In this document: positions 8,909 through 18,410 of the stretch, piece by piece
Numbering within the stretch: the first letter of the stretch is position 1
Layout of the letters: the number at the start of each line of letters is the position of its first letter
Notes under the pieces: model-generated
Seen by the model: the letters and a program-made list of their open reading frames with translations, nothing else
Databases searched by the model: none
Told to the model about the DNA's origin: nothing
Program-made: the position numbers and the translations under genes
Source: Flavobacterium sp. 123
GTDB taxonomy: Bacteria > Bacteroidota > Bacteroidia > Flavobacteriales > Flavobacteriaceae
Reading direction: 5' to 3'
Assembly: GCF_003634825.1 (NCBI RefSeq)
Contig: NZ_RBXD01000001.1
Coordinates: 1,510,501 to 1,574,500 of the forward strand
DNA length: 64,000 nt

Positions 8909-10945
8909 TTATTTACTTTCTTGTATGTATTTTAGGATTTCCTGACAAACATTTTCGCTGGTAAATCCAAATTTTTGGTCTAAAACACTAGCTGGAGCGG
9001 AATATCCAAAATGTTCTAATCCAATTATTTTTCCGCTGTCGCCAATTAATCCTTCTAGATTTACCGGAAGTCCTGCAGTTAGTCCAAAAACTAATTTTCC
9101 TTTAGGAATAATACTTTCTTGATATGCTGCAGATTGCTGTTTGAATAGGCCTTCAGAAATAATTGAAGCAACGTTGATGTTTAGATTTTTTTCTTTTTCT
9201 AAAACAATAGCAGCGTCCAAAAGGGTTGAAACTTCAGATCCGTTAGCTATTAAAGTAATGTCTGGATTGTGGGTTGATTTTACTAAATAACCTCCTTTTT
9301 TAGCTTCAGTTGCCTCTTGGTATCTGGAGTTTTCAGCAGGTATATCTTTAATGTTTTGTCTCGAAAGAATCAAAGCAGTTGGTGTATTAGTGTTTTTTAA
9401 AGCCATGTCCCAAGCCACTGAAGTTTCTATAGCATCAGCTGGTCGTAAGGCTAATAAACTTTGGTGTCCAGAATGGTTTTTTATTTTTTCTAACAAACGC
9501 ATTTGTGCTTCTTGTTCAATAGGTTGGTGGGTTGGTCCATCTTCACCTACTCGGAATGAATCGTGTGTTAAGACATATTTTACGGGTAATTCTTGAATAG
9601 CAGCTAATCGAATGGCAGGTTTCATATAATCTGAAAACACAAAGAAAGTAGCTACAACAGCTACAACACCTCCGTGAAGGGCAATTCCGTTAGCGATTGA
9701 AGTCATTGTAAGTTCAGCAACACCAGCTTGTAAAAAAGCTCCATCGAAATTATTTTTTTGTAAAACAGATGATTTTTTAAGGAATCCATCCGTTTTATCA
9801 CTGTTTGATAAATCCGCAGATGATACAATCATGTTTTCTACATGTTCTGCTAAGTAAGCTAATACGGCTGATGAAGCATCTCTGGTAGCTGCATTTGATT
9901 TTTGAACAACGTTACTTAAATCTAATTCGGGTAATTTTCCAGATAAAAACAGCTCCATTTTTTGGTTTAATTCTGGATTTTCTTTTTTCCAAGTCGCTAT
10001 ATGATGCTTTTTGTAAGCGGCATCTTCGGCTTTTTTGGCTAAGACTTTTGAATAATGTGTTTCAACTTCTTCATAAATTCCAAAAGGATTTTCAGGATTT
10101 GCACCTAAATTGATTAAGGTTTTTGCATAATCTGCTTTGGTATCACCTATAGGTTTTCCGTGTAGCTCACATTCGCCTTCATACATATCGCCATTTGCGG
10201 TAACACATCCTTTTCCCATAATTGTTTTTCCAATTATTAGGGTTGGTTTTTCTGCTTCTTGATTAGCTTCATTCAATGCTTTTCTGATTTGTTCATGGTC
10301 ATGTCCATTAATTGTGATGACTTTCCATCCCCAAGCTTCATATTTCATAGCAGTATCTTCTGAGGTAACTTCATCCGTCATCGATGAAAGCTGTACATCA
10401 TTCGAATCATAGAACATGATAAAATTGTTTAAGCCTAAATGCCCTGCAATTCTCCCTGCACCCTGCGAAATTTCTTCTTGAACACCACCGTCAGTGATGA
10501 AACCATATATTTTATGTGTAAAAACCCCTTTGAATCGAGCGTCTAGAAACTTTGCAGCAATAGCGGCACCTACACCCATAGCGTGTCCTTGACCTAGAGG
10601 ACCAGATGTGTTTTCTATTCCTCTAAGAACATCTACTTCTGGATGGCCTGGAGTTACAGATCCCCATTGTCTAAAACTTTGTAAATCTTCTTTTTTATAA
10701 TTCCCTAATAAATAATATTGGGAATACATTAAAGCAGATAAGTGTCCAGCATCCATAAAGAAGCGGTCTCTAAAAGGCCAATCCATTTGTGTTGGATCAA
10801 AATTTAAATATTCTGTATATAAAATGTGCAAGAAATCAGCACCTCCCATAGCGCCACCTGGATGCCCTGAATTTGCTTTTTCGACCATTGATATGGCTAA
10901 AGCTCTAATGTTGTCAGCAGCTAAATTGTCAATTTTTTTATTCAT
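8909..10945 (-). CDS. tkt: Transketolase
   Basis: The 678-residue one-piece enzyme has N-terminal SGHPGG (His28) and [10 protein letters not shown] (115-124). A thiamine diphosphate motif follows with [14 protein letters not shown] (about 150-163) and DSND. The pyrimidine domain starts near residue 350 ([21 protein letters not shown], then [14 protein letters not shown] and [19 protein letters not shown]). It transfers two-carbon units between pentose and other sugar phosphates in the cytoplasm. It is the promoter-proximal gene of a tkt-tal pair. The AraR-type site at 11109-11127 lies about 165 bases upstream, so this copy is probably the sugar-induced one for pentose use. Length and motifs are complete. 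Confidence 0.96.
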   Translation of the reverse strand: MNKKIDNLAADNIRALAISMVEKANSGHPGGAMGGADFLHILYTEYLNFDPTQMDWPFRDRFFMDAGHLSALMYSQYYLLGNYKKEDLQSFRQWGSVTPGHPEVDVLRGIENTSGPLGQGHAMGVGAAIAAKFLDARFKGVFTHKIYGFITDGGVQEEISQGAGRIAGHLGLNNFIMFYDSNDVQLSSMTDEVTSEDTAMKYEAWGWKVITINGHDHEQIRKALNEANQEAEKPTLIIGKTIMGKGCVTANGDMYEGECELHGKPIGDTKADYAKTLINLGANPENPFGIYEEVETHYSKVLAKKAEDAAYKKHHIATWKKENPELNQKMELFLSGKLPELDLSNVVQKSNAATRDASSAVLAYLAEHVENMIVSSADLSNSDKTDGFLKKSSVLQKNNFDGAFLQAGVAELTMTSIANGIALHGGVVAVVATFFVFSDYMKPAIRLAAIQELPVKYVLTHDSFRVGEDGPTHQPIEQEAQMRLLEKIKNHSGHQSLLALRPADAIETSVAWDMALKNTNTPTALILSRQNIKDIPAENSRYQEATEAKKGGYLVKSTHNPDITLIANGSEVSTLLDAAIVLEKEKNLNINVASIISEGLFKQQSAAYQESIIPKGKLVFGLTAGLPVNLEGLIGDSGKIIGLEHFGYSAPASVLDQKFGFTSENVCQEILKYIQESK

Positions 10946-11108
10946 GTTTATATTGTAAAAATTAAATATGCTTTGTTATTCTATTACAAATCCCTGTTAT
11001 TTTTGATATACTAAACGTTTATACGGTCAACGTTGAGTTATTCTATTTCAGTATGGAGTTGTTGACTAATGTATTGTATCTGAGTAATAATCTGTACAAA
11101 ATAATAAT

Positions 11109-11127
11109 AAGTGTAAAAAATACATTT
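11109..11127. promoter_or_regulatory. Putative AraR operator upstream of tkt-tal
   Basis: AAGTGTA-N5-TACATTT, with an all-A spacer, differs from the perfect symporter site at one base. A further inverted arm AAATGTA follows at 11130-11136, so two binding units may overlap. It is the only such site between the GntR-type regulator and transketolase. Confidence 0.65.
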
Positions 11128-11232
11128 ACAAATGTAAACAAATTTTTTTTACAAAAACAAATAAATTTTTTTTCTTGCTTTTTTGAGATGAAAGAAGAGT
11201 TAGGGTAATTAATTAAAAACTAAAACCTTTTT

Positions 11233-12231
11233 TTACAAAGAGTTTCGAATTATTAAGGCACTTTTATTTTCTATTTGTTCTTTTTTTCCTTTCAGAATCA
11301 TTTGTGCTAAAATTTTACCCATAGCTTCAAAATCTGTTGAAATTGTTGTGATTCCGTTTTCAACAATCTTTTTTAATGGAGTTTCGTTATAGGAAACAAT
11401 ACCATAATCATCACCTAGTTTTAGCTCTTGTAACTTTGCTTTTTCAATTACTTGAACTAAATCACGATCACTCGGAATAACATATACTTCTCCTTTTTTT
11501 ATTTCTTTATTTTTAAACTCGGTAATAATTTCATAATCGAAAGCAAAGTCTTTGCAAAAATTCTCGAATCCAATTTTCATTCCTAAAGGTTCTCTAAATC
11601 CCGGAAAAATCATAATTAGTTTTTCGTATTTAGTTAATCTTGATTTTCCTTTTACTAAACCATTATAAATGTCTTTTAAGTGATTTTGAAATACCGCGGG
11701 ATAGGATTTTAGTTCAGGATTAGTCTGGTCTAATATATAAACTTCATTTACTGGTAGGGTTTCTATAATTGCTGCGGCTCCAACTAAATTAGTAGGCATA
11801 ATAATATATTTTGTATAGTTGCCATTACTGTCGTTGATTAGTTTTTGGAAAACTTGTAGGTTAAAATGATGAAAGAAAATATCTACTTGAACATCTTTTC
11901 CAATGTTTTCTAAAAAGGAATTATAAAGGTCTTCTTTGAAAATATTTAATTCTTCAAAAAGTAAAAAAATGCGTTGTTTTATGCGGACTTCAGTACTTTT
12001 TATATAGTAGCCTTTGCCAAGAATAGCATAGATTATTCCTCTTTTTTTCAATTCTTCGTAGGCCTGTAAGACCGTATCGCGCGACAAAGAAAACTCGAGA
12101 CATACTTTGTTTATTGATGGGAGTCTTTCGTCTTTTTTTAAGTTGCCTTCCTCAATAGTTTTCTCAATAGAATAAATAATTTGTTTGTATTTCGGAATCC
12201 CCTGATTTTTCTGAACATTTATAACTTTCAT
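11233..12231 (-). CDS. GntR-family regulator with LacI-like sugar-sensing domain
   Basis: From the chosen start the protein has 332 residues. A GntR winged helix occupies about 1-80 (IPKYKQIIYSIEKTIEEG, RLPSINKVCLEFSLSRDTVLQAYEELKKRG), and a periplasmic-binding-protein-like effector domain about 85-330 ends in DDYGIVSYNETPLKKIVENGITTISTD. The frame stays open to 12312, but the extra 27 residues are hydrophobic and overlap the divergent promoter, so ATG at 12229-12231 is preferred. It faces galM and the galactan/galactose genes across a 97-base gap holding a tandem ACTGGTA repeat. It is likely to control those genes and itself. Galactose or a galactoside as effector is inference from position. 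Confidence 0.82.
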   Translation of the reverse strand: MKVINVQKNQGIPKYKQIIYSIEKTIEEGNLKKDERLPSINKVCLEFSLSRDTVLQAYEELKKRGIIYAILGKGYYIKSTEVRIKQRIFLLFEELNIFKEDLYNSFLENIGKDVQVDIFFHHFNLQVFQKLINDSNGNYTKYIIMPTNLVGAAAIIETLPVNEVYILDQTNPELKSYPAVFQNHLKDIYNGLVKGKSRLTKYEKLIMIFPGFREPLGMKIGFENFCKDFAFDYEIITEFKNKEIKKGEVYVIPSDRDLVQVIEKAKLQELKLGDDYGIVSYNETPLKKIVENGITTISTDFEAMGKILAQMILKGKKEQIENKSALIIRNSL

Positions 12232-12245
12232 GATTCGACTTTTTG

Positions 12246-12253
12246 CAAATATA
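12246..12253 (-). promoter_or_regulatory. Possible -7 element of the GntR-type regulator gene
   Basis: Read on the minus strand this is TATATTTG, the flavobacterial TAnnTTTG -7 form, 14 bases before the chosen start. No clear TTG -33 element is found at the usual distance. The adjacent tandem ACTGGTA repeat would lie within its promoter. Confidence 0.4.
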
Positions 12254-12258
12254 TAAAA

Positions 12259-12278
12259 ACTGGTAGGTACTGGTATGT
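12259..12278. promoter_or_regulatory. Tandem 10-bp operator-like repeat between the GntR-type gene and galM
   Basis: ACTGGTAGGT is followed at once by ACTGGTATGT, giving two near-identical copies one helical turn apart in the divergent promoter gap. It lies between a -7 element for each gene (12246-12253 minus, 12297-12304 plus). It is the best candidate site for the adjacent GntR-type regulator. A related word on the minus strand, GTATTGGTATTT, lies upstream of galK at 17175-17186. Confidence 0.5.
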
Positions 12279-12296
12279 AAATTATGATAAATATTT

Positions 12297-12304
12297 TAAT
12301 TTTG
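12297..12304 (+). promoter_or_regulatory. Possible -7 element of galM
   Basis: TAATTTTG matches TAnnTTTG and lies 24 bases before the chosen galM start. The -33 region would fall on the end of the tandem ACTGGTA repeat and has no good TTG, so the promoter may depend on a regulator. Confidence 0.4.
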
Positions 12305-12328
12305 AATTTCATATTTGATAAAAAAATA

Positions 12329-13384
12329 ATGAAAATAAAAGATATATCTCATTTAAAGCCCGCTTGTATAATGGAATTGTTTGGTTTGACGCCAGATAAT
12401 GACACTGTCGATTCTATTGAATTGACTAATAAAAAAGGGATGAAATTAAAAGTTATCACTTATGGGGCTACCATTACATCATTAAAAATGCCCTTGAAAA
12501 GAGGCGGTTTTGTGGATGTGGTTTTAGGATTTGATGATTTAGAATCTTATATCAATTCATTTGATTTAGAAAGTCCTCCTTATTTTGGAGCGACTATTGG
12601 ACGATATGCAGGTAGGATTAACAAGGGTGTTTTTAGTTTGAATGGAAACCTAATTCATTTAAATAAGAATAACAATACTAATTCTCTGCATGGAGGAAAT
12701 ATTGGCTTTAGCCAAAGGATATGGAAAGTTAAAAAAGTGACGGAAGGTAAAAATCCATCAGTAACTTTGACTTATCTAAGTCCAAATAATGAAGAGAATT
12801 ATCCAGGAGATTTATCTGTTAATTTAACCTATACGGTATCTGAAGAAAATGAATTAATTGTTGAATATACTGCTACAACTAATCAAGATACAATCATAAA
12901 TTTAACGCATCACAGTTATTTTAATCTGGATGGTCATGATTCTGATATTTTAGAACAGGAATTAATTGTAAATTCACAAAAAATGTTAGAGACTACGAAT
13001 CAGAATAGTCCAACAGGGAGATTTTTGGAATTAGAAAATAATCCTTTCGATTTTAATGAATCCCAAAAGTGTCCTCCAGAAATAGATAACACTTTTGTTC
13101 TAGAAAAACAAAATGAAGAGTTTGCTGCATCGCTTTTTAATAAGAAAAACAATTTAAGAATGTCGGTATTTACAAATCAACCGGCCGTTCATATCTATGT
13201 TGGAGGCAATTGTTTCAATACTATAAAAGGGAAAGAAAATGCTGATTATAATTCGCTGAGCGGGATTTGTTTTGAAACTCAAAATTTTCCAGACGCACCA
13301 AATCATGAACATTTTCCGAGTTCGATATTGAGAAAAGAAGAAATATATTATCATAAAACTATTTATAAATTTCAATCCTTTTAA
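12329..13384 (+). CDS. galM: Aldose 1-epimerase (galactose mutarotase)
   Basis: From ATG at 12329 the protein has 351 residues, normal for the family. An upstream ATG at 12284 would add 15 hydrophobic residues and overlap the promoter, so it is rejected. Family marks are TYGATITSLKMP, GATIGRYAGRINKGVFSLNG, NSLHGGNIGFSQRIW (substrate His), NLTHHSYFNLDGH and a late GICFETQNFPDAPNH with the catalytic Glu. It interconverts alpha and beta anomers of galactose, which supplies GalK with its substrate. It opens a unit with the GH53 gene starting two bases after its stop. No signal peptide is visible, so it is cytoplasmic. Confidence 0.9.
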   Translation: MKIKDISHLKPACIMELFGLTPDNDTVDSIELTNKKGMKLKVITYGATITSLKMPLKRGGFVDVVLGFDDLESYINSFDLESPPYFGATIGRYAGRINKGVFSLNGNLIHLNKNNNTNSLHGGNIGFSQRIWKVKKVTEGKNPSVTLTYLSPNNEENYPGDLSVNLTYTVSEENELIVEYTATTNQDTIINLTHHSYFNLDGHDSDILEQELIVNSQKMLETTNQNSPTGRFLELENNPFDFNESQKCPPEIDNTFVLEKQNEEFAASLFNKKNNLRMSVFTNQPAVHIYVGGNCFNTIKGKENADYNSLSGICFETQNFPDAPNHEHFPSSILRKEEIYYHKTIYKFQSF

Positions 13385-13385
13385 G

Positions 13386-14429
13386 ATGAAAAAAATTAAA
13401 AGCACGCTGTTTTTTAGTATGATAATTTCATTAGTCTTTAGTTCCTGTACTTCACAAACTATTGACAGACCAGGGCAGCCAATTAATAATTTTGCTAAAG
13501 GTGCTGATGTGGGTTGGTTGCCACAAATGGAAGCAACTGGATATAAATTTTATGATACTGATGGTAAACAAAAAGATTGTTTGCAATTGCTAAAAGACCG
13601 AGGAATGAATACCATTCGGTTGCGGGTTTGGGTTAATCCTTCGAATGATAAAGCGAGCGGACATTGTAGTCCTGCCGAAACTGTAACTATGGCGGTTCGT
13701 GCCAAAAAAATGGGAATGCGCATCATGATTGATTTTCATTATAGTGATTCGTGGGCTGATCCTGGCAAACAAATCAAACCAAAAGCATGGGAAAATCACA
13801 GTTTTTCACAGTTGTTGACAGATGTTTACAATCATACTTTTGATGTTTTGACTGCCTTAAAATCAGCAGGAGTTACACCAGAATGGGTACAAGTTGGCAA
13901 TGAAATTCCGGGCGGAATGATGTGGCCAGAAGGAAGCACCAAAAACTGGAATCAATTGGCACAGTTATTAAACAAAGGACACGATGCTGTTAAAGCGGTT
14001 GATGCTACAATAAAAGTTATTGTTCATCTTGATGAAGGGAATAATGGAGAGAAATTCAGATTGTTTTTTGATAATGCTAAAGCAAATAATGTGAAGTATG
14101 ATGTGATTGGATTGTCGTATTACCCTTTCTGGATTAAGAAAGATTATAAAGAAACCATTGCAGATTTAGCAAATAATCTAAATGACCTGACAACTCGATA
14201 TGACAAAGAAGTGATGGTTGTTGAAGTGGGTGGTATTGATACTTTGGAACAAAACACATATGACATGTTAACTGCTGTTATAAAAGCGGTAAAAGCAGTG
14301 CCAAATAATAAAGGATTGGGTGTGATTTACTGGGAGCCCCAAGGAGCCAAATCGTGGAGTAACTATGAATTAAGCGCATGGAAATCTGATGGGAAACCAT
14401 CTATGGCACTAGATGCGTTCAAAGAATAG
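13386..14429 (+). CDS. GH53 endo-beta-1,4-galactanase lipoprotein
   Basis: The 347-residue protein carries a lipoprotein signal ending at Cys21 (VFSSC). The family 53 barrel follows: FAKGADVGWLPQME at about 36-49, NTIRLRVWVNP at about 75-85, DFHYSDSWADPGKQ at about 116-129, acid/base Glu173 in WVQVGNEI and nucleophile Glu280 in VMVVEVGG. These enzymes cut beta-1,4-galactan in type I arabinogalactan and rhamnogalacturonan I. It is packed against galM and is followed 266 bases later by the GH2 galactosidase, so galactan is cut to oligomers and then to galactose. Cell-surface or periplasmic location is inferred from the lipobox. Confidence 0.93.
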   Translation: MKKIKSTLFFSMIISLVFSSCTSQTIDRPGQPINNFAKGADVGWLPQMEATGYKFYDTDGKQKDCLQLLKDRGMNTIRLRVWVNPSNDKASGHCSPAETVTMAVRAKKMGMRIMIDFHYSDSWADPGKQIKPKAWENHSFSQLLTDVYNHTFDVLTALKSAGVTPEWVQVGNEIPGGMMWPEGSTKNWNQLAQLLNKGHDAVKAVDATIKVIVHLDEGNNGEKFRLFFDNAKANNVKYDVIGLSYYPFWIKKDYKETIADLANNLNDLTTRYDKEVMVVEVGGIDTLEQNTYDMLTAVIKAVKAVPNNKGLGVIYWEPQGAKSWSNYELSAWKSDGKPSMALDAFKE

Positions 14430-14465
14430 TTAAGATTAATTAAACCTGAAGATAGCCGTTAATTC

Positions 14466-14515
14466 TATAAGTGATAGCATTTTGTCGAAAAAATTGTTGC
14501 GACATATAAGTGATA
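14466..14515. repeat. Direct repeats TATAAGTGATA upstream of the GH2 gene
   Basis: Two exact 11-bp copies lie at 14466-14476 and 14505-14515 (39-base period). A third copy with one change lies in inverse orientation at 14638-14648, directly after the probable -7 element of the GH2 gene. The spacing around the promoter suggests binding sites for a regulator, but I cannot assign one. Confidence 0.5.
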
Positions 14516-14625
14516 TAAGGTTTTAATTTGAATAAAATCAAGTAAAACTAACAGTTCATTTAAGCACTTTCACATAGCTTGCAAAGAACGTTTTTAACTT
14601 ATATTTCTAATTTGGCAAATTAGTA

Positions 14626-14633
14626 TACTTTTG
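14626..14633 (+). promoter_or_regulatory. Possible -7 element for the GH2-galK-galT-GH36-galE unit
   Basis: TACTTTTG matches TAnnTTTG and lies 62 bases before the GH2 start. There is no convincing TTG 17-20 bases upstream, so an activator may be needed. Confidence 0.45.
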
Positions 14634-14695
14634 CTTGTATGACTTATATGGTTAAAATTAAATGCATAGATATTAAATAATTTATACCGTTTAAA

Positions 14696-17122
14696 ATGAA
14701 GAAATTGACACGTATTTTGGTTTTATTTTTAGCATTTACACAAATCGCTTTGTCTCAAACACGAGTCGTTAAAGTGTTAGATTCCAATTGGAAATTTCAA
14801 AAAGGCGACTTTGAACAAGCGTATAAAGTAAATTTTAATGATTCAAAATGGGAATCCGTAACTGTTCCGCATGATTGGGCAATTTACGGGCCTTTTGATA
14901 AAAATGTAGACATACAAAATGTTGCTATTGTCCAAAACGGAGAAAAAATAGCTACCGAAAAAACAGGTCGAACAGGCGCTTTACCCCATGTTGGAACAGC
15001 CTGGTATCGCAATACGTTTACCTTACCCAAAGATTCAAAAGGGAAAAAAATAATGCTACTTTTTGAAGGTGCCATGAGTGAGCCTCAAGTGTATTTAAAC
15101 GGAAAAAAAGTTGGAGAATGGGCGTACGGTTATAGTTATTTTTATTTTGATGTTTCCCAATTTACACAAGAAGGAACTAATACATTGGCAGTAAAACTAA
15201 CCAATAAAGAATTTGCTTCACGTTGGTATCCAGGTGCCGGTTTGTATCGAAAAGTAAGTGTTATTGTAAAAAATAACGAAAGTATTGACCAATGGGGACA
15301 GTTTGTAACGACACCTTTTATCAGTCAAGAACTGGCTAAGATTAACATTAAGACCAATGCTTCTGGAAAAAATAGTCGTTTAGTTACCACTATTTTTGAT
15401 GCCGAAGGTCACAAACTAAGTTCAGAGGAGTCGACGGAAAAATTCGGAAAGGAGTTCGATCAAAATTTAAAAGTAGAAAAGCCAAAAATATGGAGTCCCG
15501 AAACCCCTTATTTGTATAAAGCAGTTTCCCAATTGTATGTTGGAAATGAACTGAAAGACGAAACTTCAACCCGTTTTGGAATTCGAGAAATAAAATACGA
15601 GCCTAATAAAGGTTTTAGCCTAAATGGAAAGATAACCAAATTTAAAGGAGTTTGTCTGCATCACGATTTGGGTCCGCTTGGAGTTGCCGTAAATAAAGCC
15701 GCATTACGCAGACAAATGAAGATATTAAAAGATATGGGTTGTAATGCGATTCGCAGTTCGCACAATATGCCTTCTTTTGAGCAGCTTGAATTGGCGGATG
15801 AAATGGGATTCATGTTTCTAGCAGAGAGTTTTGATGAATGGGCAAAGCCAAAAGTTGAAAATGGGTATCATCGTTTTTTTGAGGAATATGCTGAAAAAGA
15901 CATTGTGAATTTAGTGCAAGCAACCAGAAATCATCCTTCTATCGTAATGTGGAGTGCTGGAAATGAAGTGCCGGATCAATGGGGAGAAGCTGGTGTAAAA
16001 CGAGCTAAATGGTTGCAAGAACTATTTCACAGAGAAGATCCAACACGTCCGGTAACTGTAGGTATGGATCAAGTAAAAGCGACTATGGAATCTGGTTTTG
16101 GAGCTTTGCTTGATGTTCCAGGATTGAATTATAGGGTACATTTATATGATGAAGCATTCTTGAAATTTCCGCAAGGGTTTATTTTAGGTTCAGAAACCGC
16201 TTCGACGGTTAGCTCCAGAGGAATTTATAAATTTCCTGTGGTTCAGGAAAAAGACAAGCAGTATCCTGATTTTCAGTCTTCCTCATATGATTTAGAAGCC
16301 TGCAGTTGGTCGAATGTACCTGATGAAGATTTTGTGCTTCAAGATGATAAACCTTGGGTAATTGGCGAGTTTGTTTGGACTGGTTTTGATTATTTAGGTG
16401 AACCTACGCCTTATGATGAAAGCTGGCCGTCTCGCAGTTCTTATTTTGGAATTAACGATTTAGCGGGTTTGCCTAAAGACCGTTATTATTTATACCGAAG
16501 CCGTTGGAATACAAAGGAATCAACCCTTCATATCTTGCCACATTGGAACTGGGAAGGTCGTGAAGGAGAAACAACTCCTGTTTTTGTTTATACAAACTAT
16601 AATAGTGCTGAACTTTTTATCAATGGCAAAAGCATGGGAGTGCAGACAAAAAATAAAAGCACACCCCAGAATCGTTACCGTTTGATGTGGATGAATGTAA
16701 AATATGAGCCAGGAACGGTAAAAGTGGTGGCTTTTGATGACAATGGTAAAGCTGTTGCTGAAGAAGAAGTGCATACAGCGGGCAAGCCTTATCAAATTGT
16801 TTTAGATGCGGATAGAAAAACAATCACTGCCAATGGCGAGGATATTTCTTTCGTAACCGTATCTGTAGTGGATAAAAATGGAATTATTTGTCCTACGGCT
16901 ACTAATCAGTTAAAATTTAAGGTTTCTGGAGCGGGCACTTACAGAGCCGCCTGCAATGGTGATGCTACTTCACTCGAAATGTTTCATAAAGATACCATGA
17001 AACTTTTTAGCGGAAAATTAGTGGTGCTTGTAAAATCGACAACAACTGCTGGTGATATACAACTTGAAGTTAATGGTGCTGGGCTTAAGAGTGGTAAATT
17101 AGCCTTGGTATCTACAAAATAA
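14696..17122 (+). CDS. GH2 beta-galactosidase, secreted
   Basis: The 808-residue protein has a signal peptide (cut near residue 20, ALSQ). A sugar-binding jelly-roll follows (about 25-195, VTVPHDWAIYGPF), then an Ig-like domain (to about 300), a TIM barrel (about 300-570) and C-terminal Ig-like domains of the type seen in GH2 enzymes with DUF4982 (about 580-808). Acid/base is Glu424 in WSAGNEVPDQWG. The likely nucleophile is Glu500 in ILGSETAS. GEFVWTGFDYLGEP closes the barrel. It would remove terminal beta-galactose from galacto-oligosaccharides made by the GH53 enzyme. It heads a run of galactose genes on one strand. Other GH2 activities cannot be excluded, but the pathway context favours beta-galactosidase. 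Confidence 0.88.
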   Translation: MKKLTRILVLFLAFTQIALSQTRVVKVLDSNWKFQKGDFEQAYKVNFNDSKWESVTVPHDWAIYGPFDKNVDIQNVAIVQNGEKIATEKTGRTGALPHVGTAWYRNTFTLPKDSKGKKIMLLFEGAMSEPQVYLNGKKVGEWAYGYSYFYFDVSQFTQEGTNTLAVKLTNKEFASRWYPGAGLYRKVSVIVKNNESIDQWGQFVTTPFISQELAKINIKTNASGKNSRLVTTIFDAEGHKLSSEESTEKFGKEFDQNLKVEKPKIWSPETPYLYKAVSQLYVGNELKDETSTRFGIREIKYEPNKGFSLNGKITKFKGVCLHHDLGPLGVAVNKAALRRQMKILKDMGCNAIRSSHNMPSFEQLELADEMGFMFLAESFDEWAKPKVENGYHRFFEEYAEKDIVNLVQATRNHPSIVMWSAGNEVPDQWGEAGVKRAKWLQELFHREDPTRPVTVGMDQVKATMESGFGALLDVPGLNYRVHLYDEAFLKFPQGFILGSETASTVSSRGIYKFPVVQEKDKQYPDFQSSSYDLEACSWSNVPDEDFVLQDDKPWVIGEFVWTGFDYLGEPTPYDESWPSRSSYFGINDLAGLPKDRYYLYRSRWNTKESTLHILPHWNWEGREGETTPVFVYTNYNSAELFINGKSMGVQTKNKSTPQNRYRLMWMNVKYEPGTVKVVAFDDNGKAVAEEEVHTAGKPYQIVLDADRKTITANGEDISFVTVSVVDKNGIICPTATNQLKFKVSGAGTYRAACNGDATSLEMFHKDTMKLFSGKLVVLVKSTTTAGDIQLEVNGAGLKSGKLALVSTK

Positions 17123-17174
17123 ATAAATAACCGAAGCTGGAATTGCGACCATTATTCTTAAAACAAAAATTAAA

Positions 17175-17186
17175 AATACCAATACA
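17175..17186. promoter_or_regulatory. ACTGGTA-like word upstream of galK
   Basis: On the minus strand this reads GTATTGGTATTT and matches GTACTGGTATGT of the site at 12259-12278 at 10 of 12 positions. It lies 55 bases before galK in the 118-base gap after the GH2 gene. A single copy could be chance. Confidence 0.25.
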
Positions 17187-17240
17187 ACTAAACGCTACAA
17201 CTGAAAGTTTCAAAAAAAGTAGTGTATTAATTCTAAAACA

Positions 17241-18410
17241 ATGAACAATATTCTAATTAAAAAAACGACCGCTTTCTTTGAAGAGAACTTTGGATCGGAA
17301 CCCAAAAAAATAGTGCTGTCTCCGGGAAGAATTAACATTATTGGAGAGCATGTTGATTACAATGATGGTTATGTTTTGCCAGCTGCAATTGACAAAATTA
17401 TCTGTTTTGCTTTCGAAAAAAATTATACCAATACCTCAAAAATCATTGCTATAGATTTAGATGATTCTTTTGAAGTTGATTTGACAACGGATATGGAATT
17501 GACGGATAATGTATGGACTAATTACATTCGTGGAGTTATTAATCAATTGAAAATCAAAGGTTTTGAATTTGATGGGTTCAATTGTGTTTTCAGTAGCAAT
17601 ATTCCTGTAGGTTCTGGTTTGTCTTCTTCGGCGGCATTAGAATGTGGGTTTTTGTTTGGAATCAATGAACTTTTTGAACTGAAAATAAAACCAGTTGATA
17701 TCGCCTTAATGGGTCAAAGTGCCGAACATTGGGTAGGGATTAATTGCGGAATTATGGATCAGTTTTCGAGCGTCATGGGACAAGAAAATAAAGTCATAAA
17801 AATTGATTGCAGAACCTTAGAATATGAATATCATGAGGCTAATTTTAGTGATTATTCTTTAGTTTTATTTGATTCGAATGTAAAACATTCCTTAATGACA
17901 TCGGCTTATAATGAAAGAAGGCAGCAATGTGAAGAAGGGATTGCGATTATAAAAAGTAATTTCCCTGAGATAGCTAGTTTTAGAGATTGTAACGAACAAC
18001 ATGTTTTAAAATTACAAGATGTAATGAGTGCCAATGTTTTCAAAAGGTGTCTTTTTGTTGTAAAAGAAATTAAGCGAGTACGTCTAGCTTGTGATGCTTT
18101 GGACAAAGGTGATTTTGAAACCTTGGGTAAATTAATGTTCGAAACACATCAAGGATTATCGGTTGATTATGAAGTAAGTTGCGCCGAATTAGACATGATT
18201 GTAGACACGCTTAAAAAGGAAGATGCCGTGGTAGGTTCCCGATTAATGGGTGGCGGTTTTGGTGGATGCACCATCAATTTAATTAAAAAAGGGCATGAAG
18301 AGCGAATTAAACAACAGCTTTCTGCACTTTACTTAGAGACTTTTGGAATAGAATTAAAAATTTATGATGTTAAAATCGGAAACGGTACATCACTTTATAT
18401 CGCGAAATAA
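17241..18410 (+). CDS. galK: Galactokinase
   Basis: The 389-residue cytoplasmic GHMP kinase has all three motifs: PGRINIIGEHVDY (28-40, sugar site), the ATP loop GSGLSSSAALE (124-134), and the C-terminal GSRLMGGGFGGCTINL. GIMDQFSSVMG carries the catalytic Asp region. It phosphorylates alpha-D-galactose at C1 using ATP, the first committed step of the Leloir pathway. Its stop overlaps the galT start (TAATG), so the two are translated together. The other pathway enzymes galM, galT and galE lie in the same locus. Confidence 0.97.
   Translation: MNNILIKKTTAFFEENFGSEPKKIVLSPGRINIIGEHVDYNDGYVLPAAIDKIICFAFEKNYTNTSKIIAIDLDDSFEVDLTTDMELTDNVWTNYIRGVINQLKIKGFEFDGFNCVFSSNIPVGSGLSSSAALECGFLFGINELFELKIKPVDIALMGQSAEHWVGINCGIMDQFSSVMGQENKVIKIDCRTLEYEYHEANFSDYSLVLFDSNVKHSLMTSAYNERRQQCEEGIAIIKSNFPEIASFRDCNEQHVLKLQDVMSANVFKRCLFVVKEIKRVRLACDALDKGDFETLGKLMFETHQGLSVDYEVSCAELDMIVDTLKKEDAVVGSRLMGGGFGGCTINLIKKGHEERIKQQLSALYLETFGIELKIYDVKIGNGTSLYIAK

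Noticed and set aside
12232..12312. Longer N-terminus for the GntR-type regulator
   Set aside because: The extra 27 residues are hydrophobic, precede the conserved helix-turn-helix and cover the divergent promoter and operator.
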